Shown: positions 24,058-35,552, counted from the stretch's first letter. The stretch is DNA of 64,000 nt from Adineta ricciae (GCA_905250025.1 CAJNOJ010000103.1:124001-188000), one strand, 5' to 3'. A program made the numbers and translations. Notes: generated from the sequence alone by a model not told the origin.

Positions 24058-25515
24058 ATGAAGTCTGATCTATCGCATAGTGATGATGGCAACCAGAAGT
24101 TTTTACTCGTTGGACTTGAAAATCAATCGAACATCGATATTCCCAATAAATTTCAAACTTTAGATGCACTTCAAGCTTTCATTGCGGATAAGAAGGAGCA
24201 GTTGGTTGTCGTGATCATCGGTGAGAATATTTCATCGGATGCATTCTCAATCGCCGATTTCCCTCAAATTTGTGCGATTTACAATGAAAAACTGGTCTGT
24301 TTGTACTGCTCAACAGAACTCGTTCAATCCGTTCATGCTTACATACAAAAAATCAAGACTAAACAAGAAACAAAAGCAAAAGTTTCCTCATCTTGTTTAA
24401 TACCAATCATTCGCAAATATTGGTTTCTAGTCGGTTTAATTTTAGCGATCTTATTCGCATATCTCTTTCCGAATGTTGGCAAAACAGGTGGATACATTCG
24501 TTCAGAATGGTCGGTTAAATTAGGTTGTGTTATGTTCATTTTCTTTGTCAGTGGATTATCCTTACGAACTCGACAGCTCGTTCAAGAAATTCTTCATATT
24601 CGTCTGCATGGATTCGTTCAAATCTATAGTCTGTTAATCATTCCATTTATAGTTTATGGCTTATGTTTATTATTAGTACGATTATCTTTGAATAAAACAC
24701 TAGTGATCGGTTTGATTATAATGGGTTCGACGTCAACAACAATCTCGAGCAATGTGGTAATGACAAAAAATGCATTGGGAAATGAATATGCTGCATTAGT
24801 GAATGCTGTTGTTGGAAATATTCTGGGAATTTTTCTTTCTCCAGCATTGATTTTCTTCTTTGTTAAAAATCCTGTGTTTAATTCTCTTTCAAGTGAAAAC
24901 AATACCGAAAATGGATTTGAATACGGTCGAGTTCTTCAGAAATTAGTTTTGACCATATTGCTGCCGCTCCTTATCGGACAAATTATTCATTTAATATGGA
25001 CGAAAAGAGTGACTTATCTACGCGAAAAGCTCTACTTTGCTGAATTGAATAGTTTAGCTTTACTAATATTAGTCTGGGCTGTTTTTTCGACAGCGTTTGC
25101 GACAGGTACATTCAAACCTATACACACACAAGATCTCGTTATTTTATTTGCTATCGGTGCTGGACTTTATGTATTTTTCTCGGTATTCATTATGATTCTA
25201 GCACGATTACCTATTCCACATTGGCAATTTTCGCAAACAGATACTGTAGCAATTATGTTTTGTGGTGCAACAAAAACTCTCGCAATGGGTATTCCGTTAA
25301 TTAGTGCATTGTATGGAAACCAACGGAACGATATGAGTGGTGTCTTGTCATTACCATTGATTATTTATCATGTCGAACAATTAGTTTTGGGTGCAGTCGA
25401 AGTTATTCTATTGAAAAATTGGGTGAAAAAAGGATTGAAGAGAGAAGCATTAACACAAAAGACTGAGAATGATATTGAATTAGGTGAAAGAGAAGTTATT
25501 AATGTAAAATCCTAA
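24058..25515 (+). CDS. SLC10A7-like (SBF-like) membrane transporter with extra N-terminal domain
   Basis: Single exon, 485 residues from the ATG at 24058 (an in-frame TTG at 24049 is not used). From about residue 118 there are some ten hydrophobic helices matching the SBF-like/SLC10A7 group. Landmarks are YWFLVGLILAILFAYLFPNV, the crossover motif GSTSTTISSNVVMTKNALGN, and FCGATKTLAMGIPLISALYG. SLC10A7 in vertebrates sits in secretory-pathway membranes and affects calcium and glycosylation; transport substrate unclear. The first 110 residues are an additional soluble alternating strand/helix segment (KFLLVGLEN ... LVVVIIGEN ... LVCLYC) that ordinary SLC10A7 proteins (about 340-360 residues) lack. 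The C-terminus is short and charged. It is followed on the same strand by the TBC gene 298 bp later. Confidence 0.82.
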   Translation: MKSDLSHSDDGNQKFLLVGLENQSNIDIPNKFQTLDALQAFIADKKEQLVVVIIGENISSDAFSIADFPQICAIYNEKLVCLYCSTELVQSVHAYIQKIKTKQETKAKVSSSCLIPIIRKYWFLVGLILAILFAYLFPNVGKTGGYIRSEWSVKLGCVMFIFFVSGLSLRTRQLVQEILHIRLHGFVQIYSLLIIPFIVYGLCLLLVRLSLNKTLVIGLIIMGSTSTTISSNVVMTKNALGNEYAALVNAVVGNILGIFLSPALIFFFVKNPVFNSLSSENNTENGFEYGRVLQKLVLTILLPLLIGQIIHLIWTKRVTYLREKLYFAELNSLALLILVWAVFSTAFATGTFKPIHTQDLVILFAIGAGLYVFFSVFIMILARLPIPHWQFSQTDTVAIMFCGATKTLAMGIPLISALYGNQRNDMSGVLSLPLIIYHVEQLVLGAVEVILLKNWVKKGLKREALTQKTENDIELGEREVINVKS

Positions 25516-25813
25516 GTATTATGTTGAGACACATACGTAGTTGAATTTAGAAAATAAACGTATTATCACAATAAATGAGTATTATTTTCTCTTCATGTGT
25601 TCAGATGAAACATCGACATCATTTGTGTGTTGATGCAATATTGATCATCTTACTTTTCTTCTTCTTGTATTAAGAAATAAGTTCACGAATTTATTTGATC
25701 TGTGAGGAATATCAATGGAAAAGAAAAGGTGAAAACAACATAAAGATCAACTCTATCTATTGGATATAAATAGCTTGCGAGAAAAATTTTCACCATAACT
25801 AATTGACCGAACA

Positions 25814-27059
25814 ATGCATGTAGAATTAGTTTCACAGTCTGAACATCAACATTACATTCGTTCATCTTCTCGACAAATCTGGCAGCGTGTGAAAAGTAAA
25901 ACAATCCGCGTAGTTCATGGATAGAATATTTTATCTGTTCTTATAGATTTATTAAAGAGCTGCATTGGCCATCGATCAGATCAACATTTATTCCGTCATG
26001 ATGGTTCACTTGTTGATCGTGATCGTCTACGAAAGAAGATCTCCCATCATGAACAATCATACAAACAACGTCAAAAGACTTGGCCATATCTGTTGAACAT
26101 CTACTCACCAACGATGACTGATAATGACAAGAAAATCTATCAAAACCAAGCTCGAATTCGTTACAATAAGTAGGATTAGACTAAATTTCTGTTTAGACCA
26201 TTTCATTCTCATTTAATGTTAGATTGAAACGAGCATGGCAAGAACGTGTGTCTCGTGGTGATCAATTCTATATTTCTCTTGCTGATCGAATACTCAAAGA
26301 TGTTCGTCGTACCGATCGACACATGAAGTTCTTTCGAAGTAAGAAAAACTTCTCATTCTATCTATCTAAAATCATTGATATAGAAAATCAACGAATTCTT
26401 TTCAACATAATGATGACTTACAGTGTGTATCATCCACACCCAGGGTATAGTCAAGGTAAATCGATTTCGTGTTGTAGTTCGCTTTTTCAATCAAATCGTA
26501 TTTTTCAGGTATGAGTGATATGTTGACGCCAATTGTTTATGTATTTCTCGATGAATCGATGAGTTATTTTGCGTATTGTTCATTGATGACTCGTTATATG
26601 AGCTCCTTATTCGATCGCAATCAAATCGAGATCAATCATCGTCTCTATCGATTTGATTTGATCTTTCGTTCAATAGACTATGAACTTTGGAGTCAAATTA
26701 ACTTAAACAACGACCAGGATGACAATAGTTTATTTGTTTATCGATGGTTATTACTCGATTGTAAACGAGAATTTCATCACCGATTTAGTGATGTTCTTCG
26801 TGTTCTTGAACTTATTTGGGTAAACTCCATGTCGTTGACAGTGACAGAAACTGATCGATCTTTATTCACAATTTTTGTCTGCATATCACTTTTGGAGGAA
26901 GATCGAAACAGAATACTGTCGTGCTCGACTGAAGATGATTTACACGAATATTTCTATTCATCATCAACATCGATATCAAGATCTCGTTGTTCTACAAAGC
27001 GAATTCTACAACGAGCACAAAATTATCATGCAAGTTACACATCAGTAGATAAAAAATGA
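25814..27059 (+). CDS. TBC-domain Rab GTPase-activating protein
   Basis: 362 residues from four exons: 25814-25895, 25947-26169, 26223-26455, 26509-27059; phases match at each junction. TBC proteins speed GTP hydrolysis by Rab GTPases. Both catalytic fingers are seen: the arginine finger in ILKDVRR (IxxDxxR, Arg131) and the glutamine finger in GYSQGMSD (Gln179). The sequence after it (LTPIVYVFLDESMSYFAY) and the later RWLLLDCKREF box fit the TBC1D15/16/25-type branch, not the TBC1D1 branch. No PH, LC3-binding or other extra domain is evident, so it is close to a bare TBC domain. The start ATG is the first after an in-frame stop. The Rab target is unknown. Confidence 0.85.
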
Positions 27060-27134
27060 ATTTCCTGTTTAATATTCAGTTTAAAATAAATTCGTTGTAT
27101 CACATTCAAAAAAGGACATCATTGATATTTCGAG

Positions 27135-27458
27135 TTAGAGACATAAGTTGATAATAAAAATCAATAAAATAACTAAGACCATATTTCCTGTTTGATGAGA
27201 AGCATAGCTCGGAGGATCCGGTTTACATTGTCCTTGTGTATGACCGTCTGATTCACCCGATGGACAGTTAGAAAACTTGACACGACATTGGACCATACAG
27301 TTATAACTTGTACATGGATTGAGAGGAAAATATCCTTGATATTTTAGTGTGCAAGGTTCTCCTTTACAACACGAGCAACTACATACATTGCACTTGATCA
27401 ATTGTACACAGCAAATGATAATAAATGCAATTAAAAGAAAAGAATTCATTGTTCGCAT
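27135..27458 (-). CDS. small cysteine-rich secreted or GPI-anchored protein
   Basis: 107 residues, one exon. The N-terminus is a clear signal peptide (SFLLIAFIIICCVQLIKC). The mature part has about 14 cysteines in the pattern CxCxCCxGxxC ... Cx4Cx3C ... C ... TQGxC. The C-terminus is a hydrophobic tail (MVLVILLIFIINLCL) with no charged residues after it, as in GPI-anchor signals. I do not recognise the family. A paralogue with the same cysteine pattern, interrupted by a stop, lies just upstream (27729-27941). The end is convergent with the TBC gene, 75 bp away. Confidence 0.6.
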   Translation of the reverse strand: MRTMNSFLLIAFIIICCVQLIKCNVCSCSCCKGEPCTLKYQGYFPLNPCTSYNCMVQCRVKFSNCPSGESDGHTQGQCKPDPPSYASHQTGNMVLVILLIFIINLCL

Positions 27459-27728
27459 CGTTGTATTTTAAAACGATAGACCCGATGACTATTTGCTTTG
27501 TTTTATCTTGACAATGTTGTTCTCGAACTCTTTTCTTTTATCTTTTTCGTAGTGCAAACTCTATAGATTTAGTCAACGCGCACTGAAATGTTGAGCTACT
27601 TACAACGTGTCTTTTCGGATGAGTCAACTTATTTTCACGAAATAAAGTACAAAGAAAAGGGACGGTTTACATGAATTTTTTCAAAACAAAAGAAAAGATT
27701 GGTAAAGATAAAGTGAGCAATATGAGGT

Positions 27729-27941
27729 TTACTTTCTTTTCTGAGGAGCATAGACACCTGATACGCAAAAGCCTTGTGTAGAACCAGCACCCCGAGCTGC
27801 TGGACAAGTGTTATACTTTCGAAGACACTCGTTAGGACAGCTTTGCGCTTTGCAGGAATCTCATAAAATAGCTCTTTGATATGTTGGATTACAAGAGTTT
27901 CCCAAGCAACATGTATAATTGCACATATCGTCATAGATCGT
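27729..27941 (-). pseudogene. broken paralogue of the cysteine-rich secreted protein
   Basis: Read on the minus strand, CNYTCCLGNSCNPTYQRAIL is followed by an in-frame TGA, then DSCKAQSCPNECLRKYNTCP, and an ending with TQGFC and stop at 27729. The cysteine spacing and the TQG-C motif match the intact gene at 27135-27458. No intron ends flank the TGA and no acceptor AG joins it to a signal-peptide exon, so it is most likely a pseudogene. A hydrophobic stretch upstream near 28010-28060 (FLNFIAFSILF) could be the old signal peptide, but has no Met. Confidence 0.55.
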
Positions 27942-28513
27942 ATGTGTCAAACAAAGAAGAACAAAGATGGAGAAAACTCACTTGTTTTGCAGTAGTATGT
28001 TTCCCGTCGAACAATATCGAGAATGCAATGAAATTTAAAAAAGCAATTTCGTTAAGAACCTTAGATGAATTTGACTGATTCACTTCTATCAAGTCTAATC
28101 TTCGAACACAAATGTTATCGAATTCACCAGGGATTGACGTATGGTGCAATGCGCGTAAGACTATGGCAATACGAAGTTTATCACACAGAAAATTTTCTGT
28201 TTACAGATTTGTATGATGTTTAGCGATGTCAAGAATTCCGTGTTACTAATATTTCAATTAAGTATGATTGAAATGTTCACAGAAAAAAGTACAAGAAGAA
28301 TCGATTCTGACTAAATCAGAGATTTTATCAATGTGAAAAAGGTAGTCTGGACTAATACACGTACTATTTGCCCTTTGATGATCCTTTAGTATTTTTCCAA
28401 ATAGTATCAAAAGTGCAAAGACAGTCTATTGGCATAGAGTCCTGTTTCTGGTATAGATAAGGATCGAAATCGTCTATTTCTTGTCCAAAAATATACTGTC
28501 TAAATGAAAAACA

Positions 28514-29067
28514 ATGCATACGAATAGCCTTTTCCCGGTATTTATCATTTTCACTTTGGTCAATCTAGGCATTCAGAATCTCGGGAAGCCAGCCTTACTT
28601 TCCGGACTTGGTAATCTTGACTTTAGTTTTCTCCGAAGTCCGATACGACCAGCTAGTCATGGTGGCTCACCATAAGACGTTCTTACCATTGCATATCATA
28701 GCTCTATAAGTCATAACGTTGTTCTCTGCATGTGTCATCACCTGCTGATGCATGTGGTGGTGATGTGTCGTATTATTGGTCAAGTGGTATGTACGATTCA
28801 GTGTTTATTCATGAATCGGCTTATTCAATTGAGGGTGGTAAATCAGCGTCAGGCGAATGGTGTGATGCTGTTGCTCGAGATTCATGTGTGCCCGATGCCT
28901 ATGTCAACAGCAACTACGCTGATAACTTTGCTCAAGTTGCTGTTCTCTGGGTTCATTTAGTCGGTACAGGACGTGACAAGGATTTCAGTGGAACTCAATT
29001 TGCATGCATGAGAAATCAATTGCTTCAAATGGCTAAATATATTCCTGCTGCAAGTATTCAACCTTAG
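28514..29067 (+). pseudogene. remnant of a secreted Con-13/lysine-metalloendopeptidase-like gene
   Basis: Two pieces. First, 28514-28675 is an ATG frame with a signal peptide (SLFPVFIIFTLVNLGIQNLG) that stops after 53 codons. Second, 28717-29067 is an open frame with DSVFIHESAY, CDAVARDSCVPDAYVNSNYA, DNFAQVAVLWVHLV and a final CMRNQLLQMAKYI. The second part resembles the C-terminal end of fungal conidiation-specific Con-13-like proteins and of the lysine-specific metalloendopeptidase-like domain. Zinc proteases of that kind have HExxH; here it reads HESAY, so the second His is missing. No usable splice pair joins the two parts and an in-frame TAA sits at 28714, so most of the middle appears lost. 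The family call comes from remembered motif similarity and needs a search. Confidence 0.4.
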
Positions 29068-29888
29068 TTGAGCACTATTTTTCTATTTGCATGACTTTTG
29101 TGTTCTTCTCATTCCTGAGCTATTTTTAAGTTATAAATAAATAATCAAGGTAAGAGACGAAACTATAATGCAACGAACTTCATGTTGAAATAAACGGCTC
29201 TAGTAGTTGTTGGCTATTTTGAATGAGACATACCATGATTCATCAAAAACATCTTCAAGAATTCGCATAAGATTTTTTTCTCTCATTCTATGCCACAACA
29301 TGCTCAAGCATAAAATTTCAGAACAGCGAAAGGTAAATTATCTTTGTAAACAATTTAAAAATCGATGGGCTTATTAAAAAAAGATAAGCCGTACTTATTA
29401 AACTGCGCCGTAGTTATCGGCTAAATCCGAATAGTCATCTCTTTTGATTACGAACGATTCTCGCAATGACGGATTATCGTCATCAAACCATTTCGTGTTA
29501 TACTGATTTCAGGCAAAAAAATCTCTAAAAGAAAAACGAAGACTTTTCATACCGTATAAACTCTGCGAGAAACACTTACTTCTATTTTAGATTGCTGACA
29601 CTTAATGCGCAAATATTGACTGCAGAAAAATAGATTCATGTGAACAAACAAACGGTTCACCTCATACTGATAACATAAATTATTTTGCGTAAATCGATTT
29701 ACTCCTCGCTGCTAGATGTCGCTGCAAAACCTTCATTTGTTCCTTGAAGACAGTTACTCAGACACACGCACAAGCACAAACATTCCTTGAGAGTTGATTG
29801 GTCAATCAGAAATTTCCAATCGAAAAAATGTCTTCCTTGTATTGATATTAATTAAGATCTTTTTTTCTTCGAGAAATTATTGATAAGA
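29068..29888. other. intergenic, no gene seen
   Basis: AT-rich sequence between the protease remnant and the USP gene. It should include the USP promoter. No exon, RNA gene or repeat supported. Confidence 0.45.
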
Positions 29889-32800
29889 ATGACGAAGAAT
29901 ATCAGTCGTTGTCCACATGTTGCAGCAATCGGAATAATTACCAATGAAGATTACATTGCAGCGATAAAAGTTTGTTAAATTTATTTAACGAAATAGTCTA
30001 GTTTTTCGTTCAATAATAATTTCAGTCAGAGAAATGCGAAAAATGTGATTGTTTTGGTTCTCATCTATGGTTGTGTCTTCGTGAAGGTTGTCTGTTTGTC
30101 GGATGCGGATCAGGTAAAGAAAAAAATGATCATAGCAGTGATCATGAAAAAGAAAAAGCACATCCATTACAATACAATTTAACAACAAAACGGATTTGGT
30201 GTCATGTTTGTAACCAAGAAGTTCTTGCTAATAATGATCCACCCTTCGAGTATGAACTTTCTTTCGTTGTAAAAAACAAAGATATTAATTGTATTCAATT
30301 AGATTGTCGTTTCTTAATCGTTCAATGAAATCTGCCAAGTCAATTAATCAATCAATCAGTACTTCCGTCCAAATGAATATTGTCAATGCCATTAAAAATT
30401 CACCTGTTCATCATGATGATGAATGCAGAAAGCCATTCGAACCAACACTATTCGAATTTGAACATACAGATACTACTGATTTTACTCGAGGTTCGTTTCC
30501 TTTAGCTGGAAACAATCATCTATTTACATTTTTATCGATTTTAGGGATCGTAGGTCTATATAACTTGGGGAATACCTGTTATATGAATTCAGCGCTGCAA
30601 GCTCTTTCAAATTGGTAAGAAAAAATACACTTTCTTCTTGTGTTCCTTACTGATTTCGGTTTCATAGTGCACCTTTGACAAGTTATTTTCTTGATTGTAC
30701 TTCGTTTGTTTTGAATAATCCACAGCGTCGTGTAAATGGAAGTTCATCGCAAAATAAATCCAATGGAAGATTAGCAAAAGCTTACACGAAATTTATTGAA
30801 TCGATGTGGAAGAAGCGAACGAATGGAAATCAGAGGTTGGAGAAAACCAATTCCAAATCTTTCGAAAATTTCTATGTTTTTTTGTTTTTGATAAAATTTC
30901 AGTCATGTTATGAATCCAAGTTCTATAGCAGCAGAGATTCGTTCAATCAATCCATCATTCCGTTCGTATACACAACAAGTAAGCAGAATATCGTTGATAA
31001 AGAAAATCATTTGTGGTATTTGGTTTCTAAGGACGCTCAAGAATTTCTTCGATGTTTTATGGATGAATTACATTCAGAAATGCGTATTGCTCAATCAGAC
31101 CCAGATGATAAACACCGGAGTGAGAGCAGCAGCACAGAAAGTAGTGAAATGGCGCTTTTAATACCAAAGTAAGTACTTCATTTCACACTAAACCGATAAG
31201 ATTCTCCCGAGAATCATTCGTTCGTCTCTTGAGATTTTCCTTTCTAAAAATTTCATTCGTTTAGTCGAAGTCTTGAATCTGAATATGAAACTTGTAACTC
31301 TGATATCCAATCCAGTACCGATGAAAATAGTAATGATGAAGAGAAAAGTAGATATTCTTCATTAAATGAACTTGGTCAATATTCAAAGAGAAAACTTTAT
31401 CGAGAAAAATCCAAATCATTAAGTCGAACTGATTCCGGTGTATCGTTCAACACGACAAAACAATCTGAAACACACGTGAACATGTTTGAAAGCACAAAAC
31501 GTCCAGTTTATTCCTCAGAGAAATCCTCGAAATCTAATGCATCTCACTCGATAATCTCATCTATATTTGATGGACGAATTCAAAGTCAAATTGAATGTTT
31601 AACATGCAATCGTCGTTCGACAACAATGGAAACATTTCAAGATCTTTCATTACCTATTCCATCGCGAGAACAACTTGAAGTATGTCAAAGATGTTTGATT
31701 ACAAACAATTTTTCAAATGTTCTTCTGCAGAAATTTCATTCAATACAAAGCGGAAATGACGAACCTATTGTTTTGAGCAATCTGCAAGCCATGGATCAAA
31801 GTAGAAATGAATCTTGGATGTCATGGTTTTATTCGATATTTAAGAAGTTTGTTTAACTTTGCATAAAAACGAACGATCATATTCAATCTTATTTAGTTTA
31901 TGGACACTGAATGTTTGGGGACCACCGTTGACATTGCAAGATTGTCTCCAAGCGTTTTTCCAAGCTGATGAACTCACGGGTGATAATATGTACAGCTGTG
32001 AAAAGTGCGGAAAGTGAGTTTTAACTATTTCATTTCGAAGAATCGATGATTATTTTTTTAAATTAGATTGAGAAATGGAATAAAATATTGTCGAGTGGTG
32101 GAATTGCCTGAAGTAATTTCGCATTATTCTCGAACAAGATTCTCTCATTTACATTGTAGGTGTTATGCATACATTTAAAACGTTTCCGTCATGATTCGAT
32201 GATTTACACAAAAATTGGAAGTTATGTATCATTTCCTCTTGTCGACCTCGATATGATGCCATTCATTCATAAAGGTTTGCTGTCATCATTATGATTTTCT
32301 TTCGCGTAAGATCGATTGATTTCAGATTGCCGAGATAAAGTTCGTTCCTACGATTTATTTGCATGTATTGTTCATTACGGCCGAGCTGGTAGTGGCCATT
32401 ACGTAACATATGCGCTAAACAGTCTCAATCAACAGTGGTATGAATATGACGATGAAAATGTTCGACAAGTCGATGCAACAACTGTACAAAATGCAGAAGC
32501 TTACGTTTTGTTTTACAGGTATTTTTAAACAATAAGACGAAATGATTGGCTGAGGGTTTTGTTTTCTAGAAAAAAAGAAGCGAATATCAGCGAAACATAT
32601 GAAACTATTCGTCATCTATTAGCGAAAGATCAAGTTCGTGTTTTATTCGTTTGAGCGCATCTAGAAATATGCGTTTGTGTTCATTGTAGGACTATTTACT
32701 TCCGTTTTATATTTCACGTTCGTGGATCAATCGATTCTTTTATGTCGCTGAACCTGGACCAATAACAAATAACGATTTCTTATGCAAACATGGAGGTGGG

Positions 32801-33790
32801 TGGAAACTTGATTGAGCTTTGAGAGATTTTTCTTTCTTTGTCAATAGGTGTATTACCACATCATTGGAGTGTGATCAATGAACTTGTTTGTCCAGTACCT
32901 GAGAGTGTCTGGCAATATCTAAGCGAAAAGTAAAATTGAAATTCATCTGGAACAAGTTTGGAATGAGAATCTATGCATTTTGTAGATATGGTGGATCGCC
33001 TGTATGTAACATCCTGTATCCATGTCGAAAATGTCAGTTAGAAGATGAAAATTTAAAATGCCGTCAACGTTCAGAGAAAAATAAGTTTTTACAGGTATGC
33101 ACTGTGTTTTTCTTCTCGATTGTATTGTCAAGATTGGAACAGAAGTCAGATGATTATTGTTGTCGAAAGCGAGAAATTGTAACTAATTTTATTCGAATGG
33201 TTCAGAGAGGGTGATGACCAACGTTCGAATCCCGGTGAGGGAAAAGTGTCATATGATGATAACGCATTGGGCACCGAAGACAATGACGATTACCATTGAA
33301 ATCACCAACCTACCTTCTGATGACACAAATAAAAAAAGTTTTCTTTTCTTTTCTAGTTGAAACGTTCGGAAAAAGATACCGATGCGATCTATGCGCTCAA
33401 CCCAAATTGGTTCCGCGATTGGGAAACGTTTGTTTGTGAAAAATCGTCAGGTAGATGATAATTCAGATTCTTTTTTTTCTCTCATCGCTTCGTCTCTATT
33501 TGTTCTCATCTAGAACCACCCGGTCCGATATCGAACGCAGGAATTTCGACAACCAAAAATGGTGTCACCCGTTTACTTCGACGAGGTAGGTTTTCCTGTC
33601 GTCAAAGTCTCTTTCTACAAACGAATAAATTCCTTTAGATTGTAATAACTTTCAAGTAAGCGAATCGATATGGAACTTTCTGTATTCGATCTACGGCGGT
33701 GGACCTGAGTTGTTAATTCGATCAAATTCGACAATGAACACGGATGATCAAATATCATTGAACAACAAACCAGATGTGACTTTCGTTTAG
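29889..33790 (+). CDS. USP20/USP33-type ubiquitin-specific protease
   Basis: 909 residues from 18 exons whose phases all agree. The order is that of USP20/USP33. ZnF-UBP at residues 8-95 ([23 protein letters not shown] ... WLCLREGC). Catalytic Cys box [37 protein letters not shown] variable Ser-rich insert. CxxC zinc ribbon pairs (CLTCN, CEKC). [14 protein letters not shown]. Catalytic His box [12 protein letters not shown]. Then two C-terminal DUSP domains, the second ending in [14 protein letters not shown]. The length is close to human USP20 (914) and USP33 (942). The enzyme removes ubiquitin from receptors and HIF/centrosome clients in vertebrates; function here is inferred. Introns are about 45-100 bp except 33095-33356 (262 bp), which holds a tRNA-like B box. 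First of four same-strand genes. Confidence 0.93.
33199..33335 (+). repeat. possible tRNA-derived SINE remnant in USP intron 15
   Basis: The intron carries GTTCGAATCCC (33223-33233), a near-perfect RNA polymerase III B box, preceded by TGGTTCAGAGAGG (33198-33210), an A-box-like word, and followed by unrelated sequence ending in an A-rich tail (aaataaaaaaag, about 33327-33338). The A-B distance of about 25 nt is too short for a tRNA and no cloverleaf folds, so this is not a tRNA gene. An old SINE is plausible, not proven. Confidence 0.3.
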
Positions 33791-34125
33791 AAAAAAAAAC
33801 TCAGCAGCTTTGGTTTTTTTTTGTGTCATGTCCGATCAATGTTTATGTTTATTTATTTCATTCTTTGCAATTTAATAGTTTTCTTTTATGCTCTTAAAGA
33901 AGAAGAAGAAAAAACCTTCAGAGGAATCAACTAAATATGTGTCATTTACTTCGCGAAAAAAAGGCGTTTCTGGTTGATTTCGATTTTGTCGAGAAAAACA
34001 AAATTTCTTCTTTCGTTTCAATTTTTACAGATCGATTTATTTACGAACGCAATCAAGAGATAGTGATCGAGTAAGTTCAGATAGAATCAATCAGACTAAT
34101 CGAGCGTTTATAATTCAAGTAACAA
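33791..34125. other. short intergenic gap
   Basis: 335 bp between the USP stop and the glycosyltransferase ATG, containing agaagaagaag and polypyrimidine tracts. No gene. It holds the USP 3' end and the next gene's 5' end. Confidence 0.5.
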
Positions 34126-35552
34126 ATGGCACCACGATTAAGACCGATAATTCCGCGTCGCTATTCATTAAGATTCTATTTGAAATGCACTGTTCTCATT
34201 TTAATAATCTATTACGTAAATCTGCTACTCGGCTTGACACATTATATTTGGTCAGAGAAGTCTTTCGAAGAAGAATATGGTGCACAAATGATACACATCG
34301 ATCCGGTCAAGGTTGAAGACGATCCAGAAGCGATGCTCGGTCCACCGAAAAACACTCTCTCAACTCAATTTCTGATTAGTAATGAATACTTATGTGCTCG
34401 ATCACTGGATCCGGAAACACAGCTTTATCCACATGTACTGATTTTAGTGAAATCATCGTCAGATAATTTCAGAGAAAGACAAGCGATCCGATTAACTTGG
34501 GGCGACAGGAATCGCTTGAAAACGAAAGGAGACTTTCGATTGGCTTTTGTTCTAGGTAAACTTATTTTTCTTTTCTTTTCATCAACTTTATTTTCTATTT
34601 TGAAAATCTTCCAACTTTAAATAGATTAAACTAATTTTACGCTTTACGTAAGTGGTTTTTTGCTGCTATCTTGTGTATCGGTGCATGTTAGTTGTATATC
34701 TGCATGCTTTTCCCTATAAGAAATCAAAGCATAACTGACACATATCAATTGAATATTACTTGTTTCTAGGAACGGATGTACACAATAGAAGTATTGAAGA
34801 TGAAGCGAATCAATACGGTGATATTATCCAAATTGACAAAAATGATTACTACTATTACAGTTCATGTAAGTTGGTACTTGCGAATACGAAGGAGAAATTG
34901 TTTTTTTTCAAAACTCTTTTTTGAAGACAAAATGATCATGATGCTGCGATGGATGACTAGTTATTGTACATCTCAATCGCATCGAACTTCGTACTTGGAT
35001 CTTCGAAATTACGTTCTATTCGTCGACGATGACTATTATGTCGATACTGATGCTTTATTATCATATATAAGTCGTCTTGATAGAGATCCTGATATTACCA
35101 CATACGAAAGACGAACGTTTATCACTGGTGAAGTCATTGAACAATCTCGACCTCATCGATCAGCTAGTGATCGATATTTCGTTTCGCTCAATGATTATCC
35201 GTACGATCGTTATCCAGCATATGTATCAAGTGGATGTTTTCTAATGACACGATACAATGCCCGGTTATTTTATATTGCATCGAAATATGTTCATTTATTT
35301 AGTTTTGATCATATTTATATGGCGCTCATTGCGTATTCGATGTCGATCAATCCAATTCCGAATAATGACCTTTTTCTAACATCAACTTCGTTGTCGATGA
35401 GCGAAAAAATACTATCGGCGAGATGGAGAGATATATTCAAGAGAAAAGACGATTTACATACGGGGAAACCTCCGATTTGTATGCATGGATATAGTGCTGA
35501 GAAATTGATCGATATTTGGGAGTTCATTCACCGAATGAATATCACTGCTTAA
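34126..35552 (+). CDS. beta-1,3-galactosyltransferase-like GT31 enzyme
   Basis: 383 residues from exons 34126-34555, 34770-34865 and 34927-35552. It is a type II Golgi protein: short basic cytosolic tail, one membrane anchor (FYLKCTVLILIIYYVNLLLG, residues 18-37) and a lumenal domain. GT31 motifs are visible: RERQAIRLTWG, FVLG, the metal-binding VDDDYYVD (DxD), and YPAYVSSGCFLMT. In place of the usual acidic E-D-V motif there is FDHIYMAL, so the late active-site motif is altered. The family adds galactose or GlcNAc in beta-1,3 linkage to glycoproteins or glycolipids; the acceptor is unknown. It lies 335 bp after USP and 172 bp before O-GlcNAcase, same strand. The substituted motif makes catalytic competence uncertain. 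Confidence 0.82.

Noticed and set aside
27635-27934. 99-codon minus-strand frame overlapping the cysteine-rich pseudogene
   Set aside because: It is another reading frame; the frame with the paralogue's cysteine pattern is the meaningful one.
30113-30138. Possible very short intron in the USP zinc-finger exon (gtaaag...catag)
   Set aside because: The frame is open through it, the phase chain of all 18 exons works without it, and 20-odd bp is too short for splicing.
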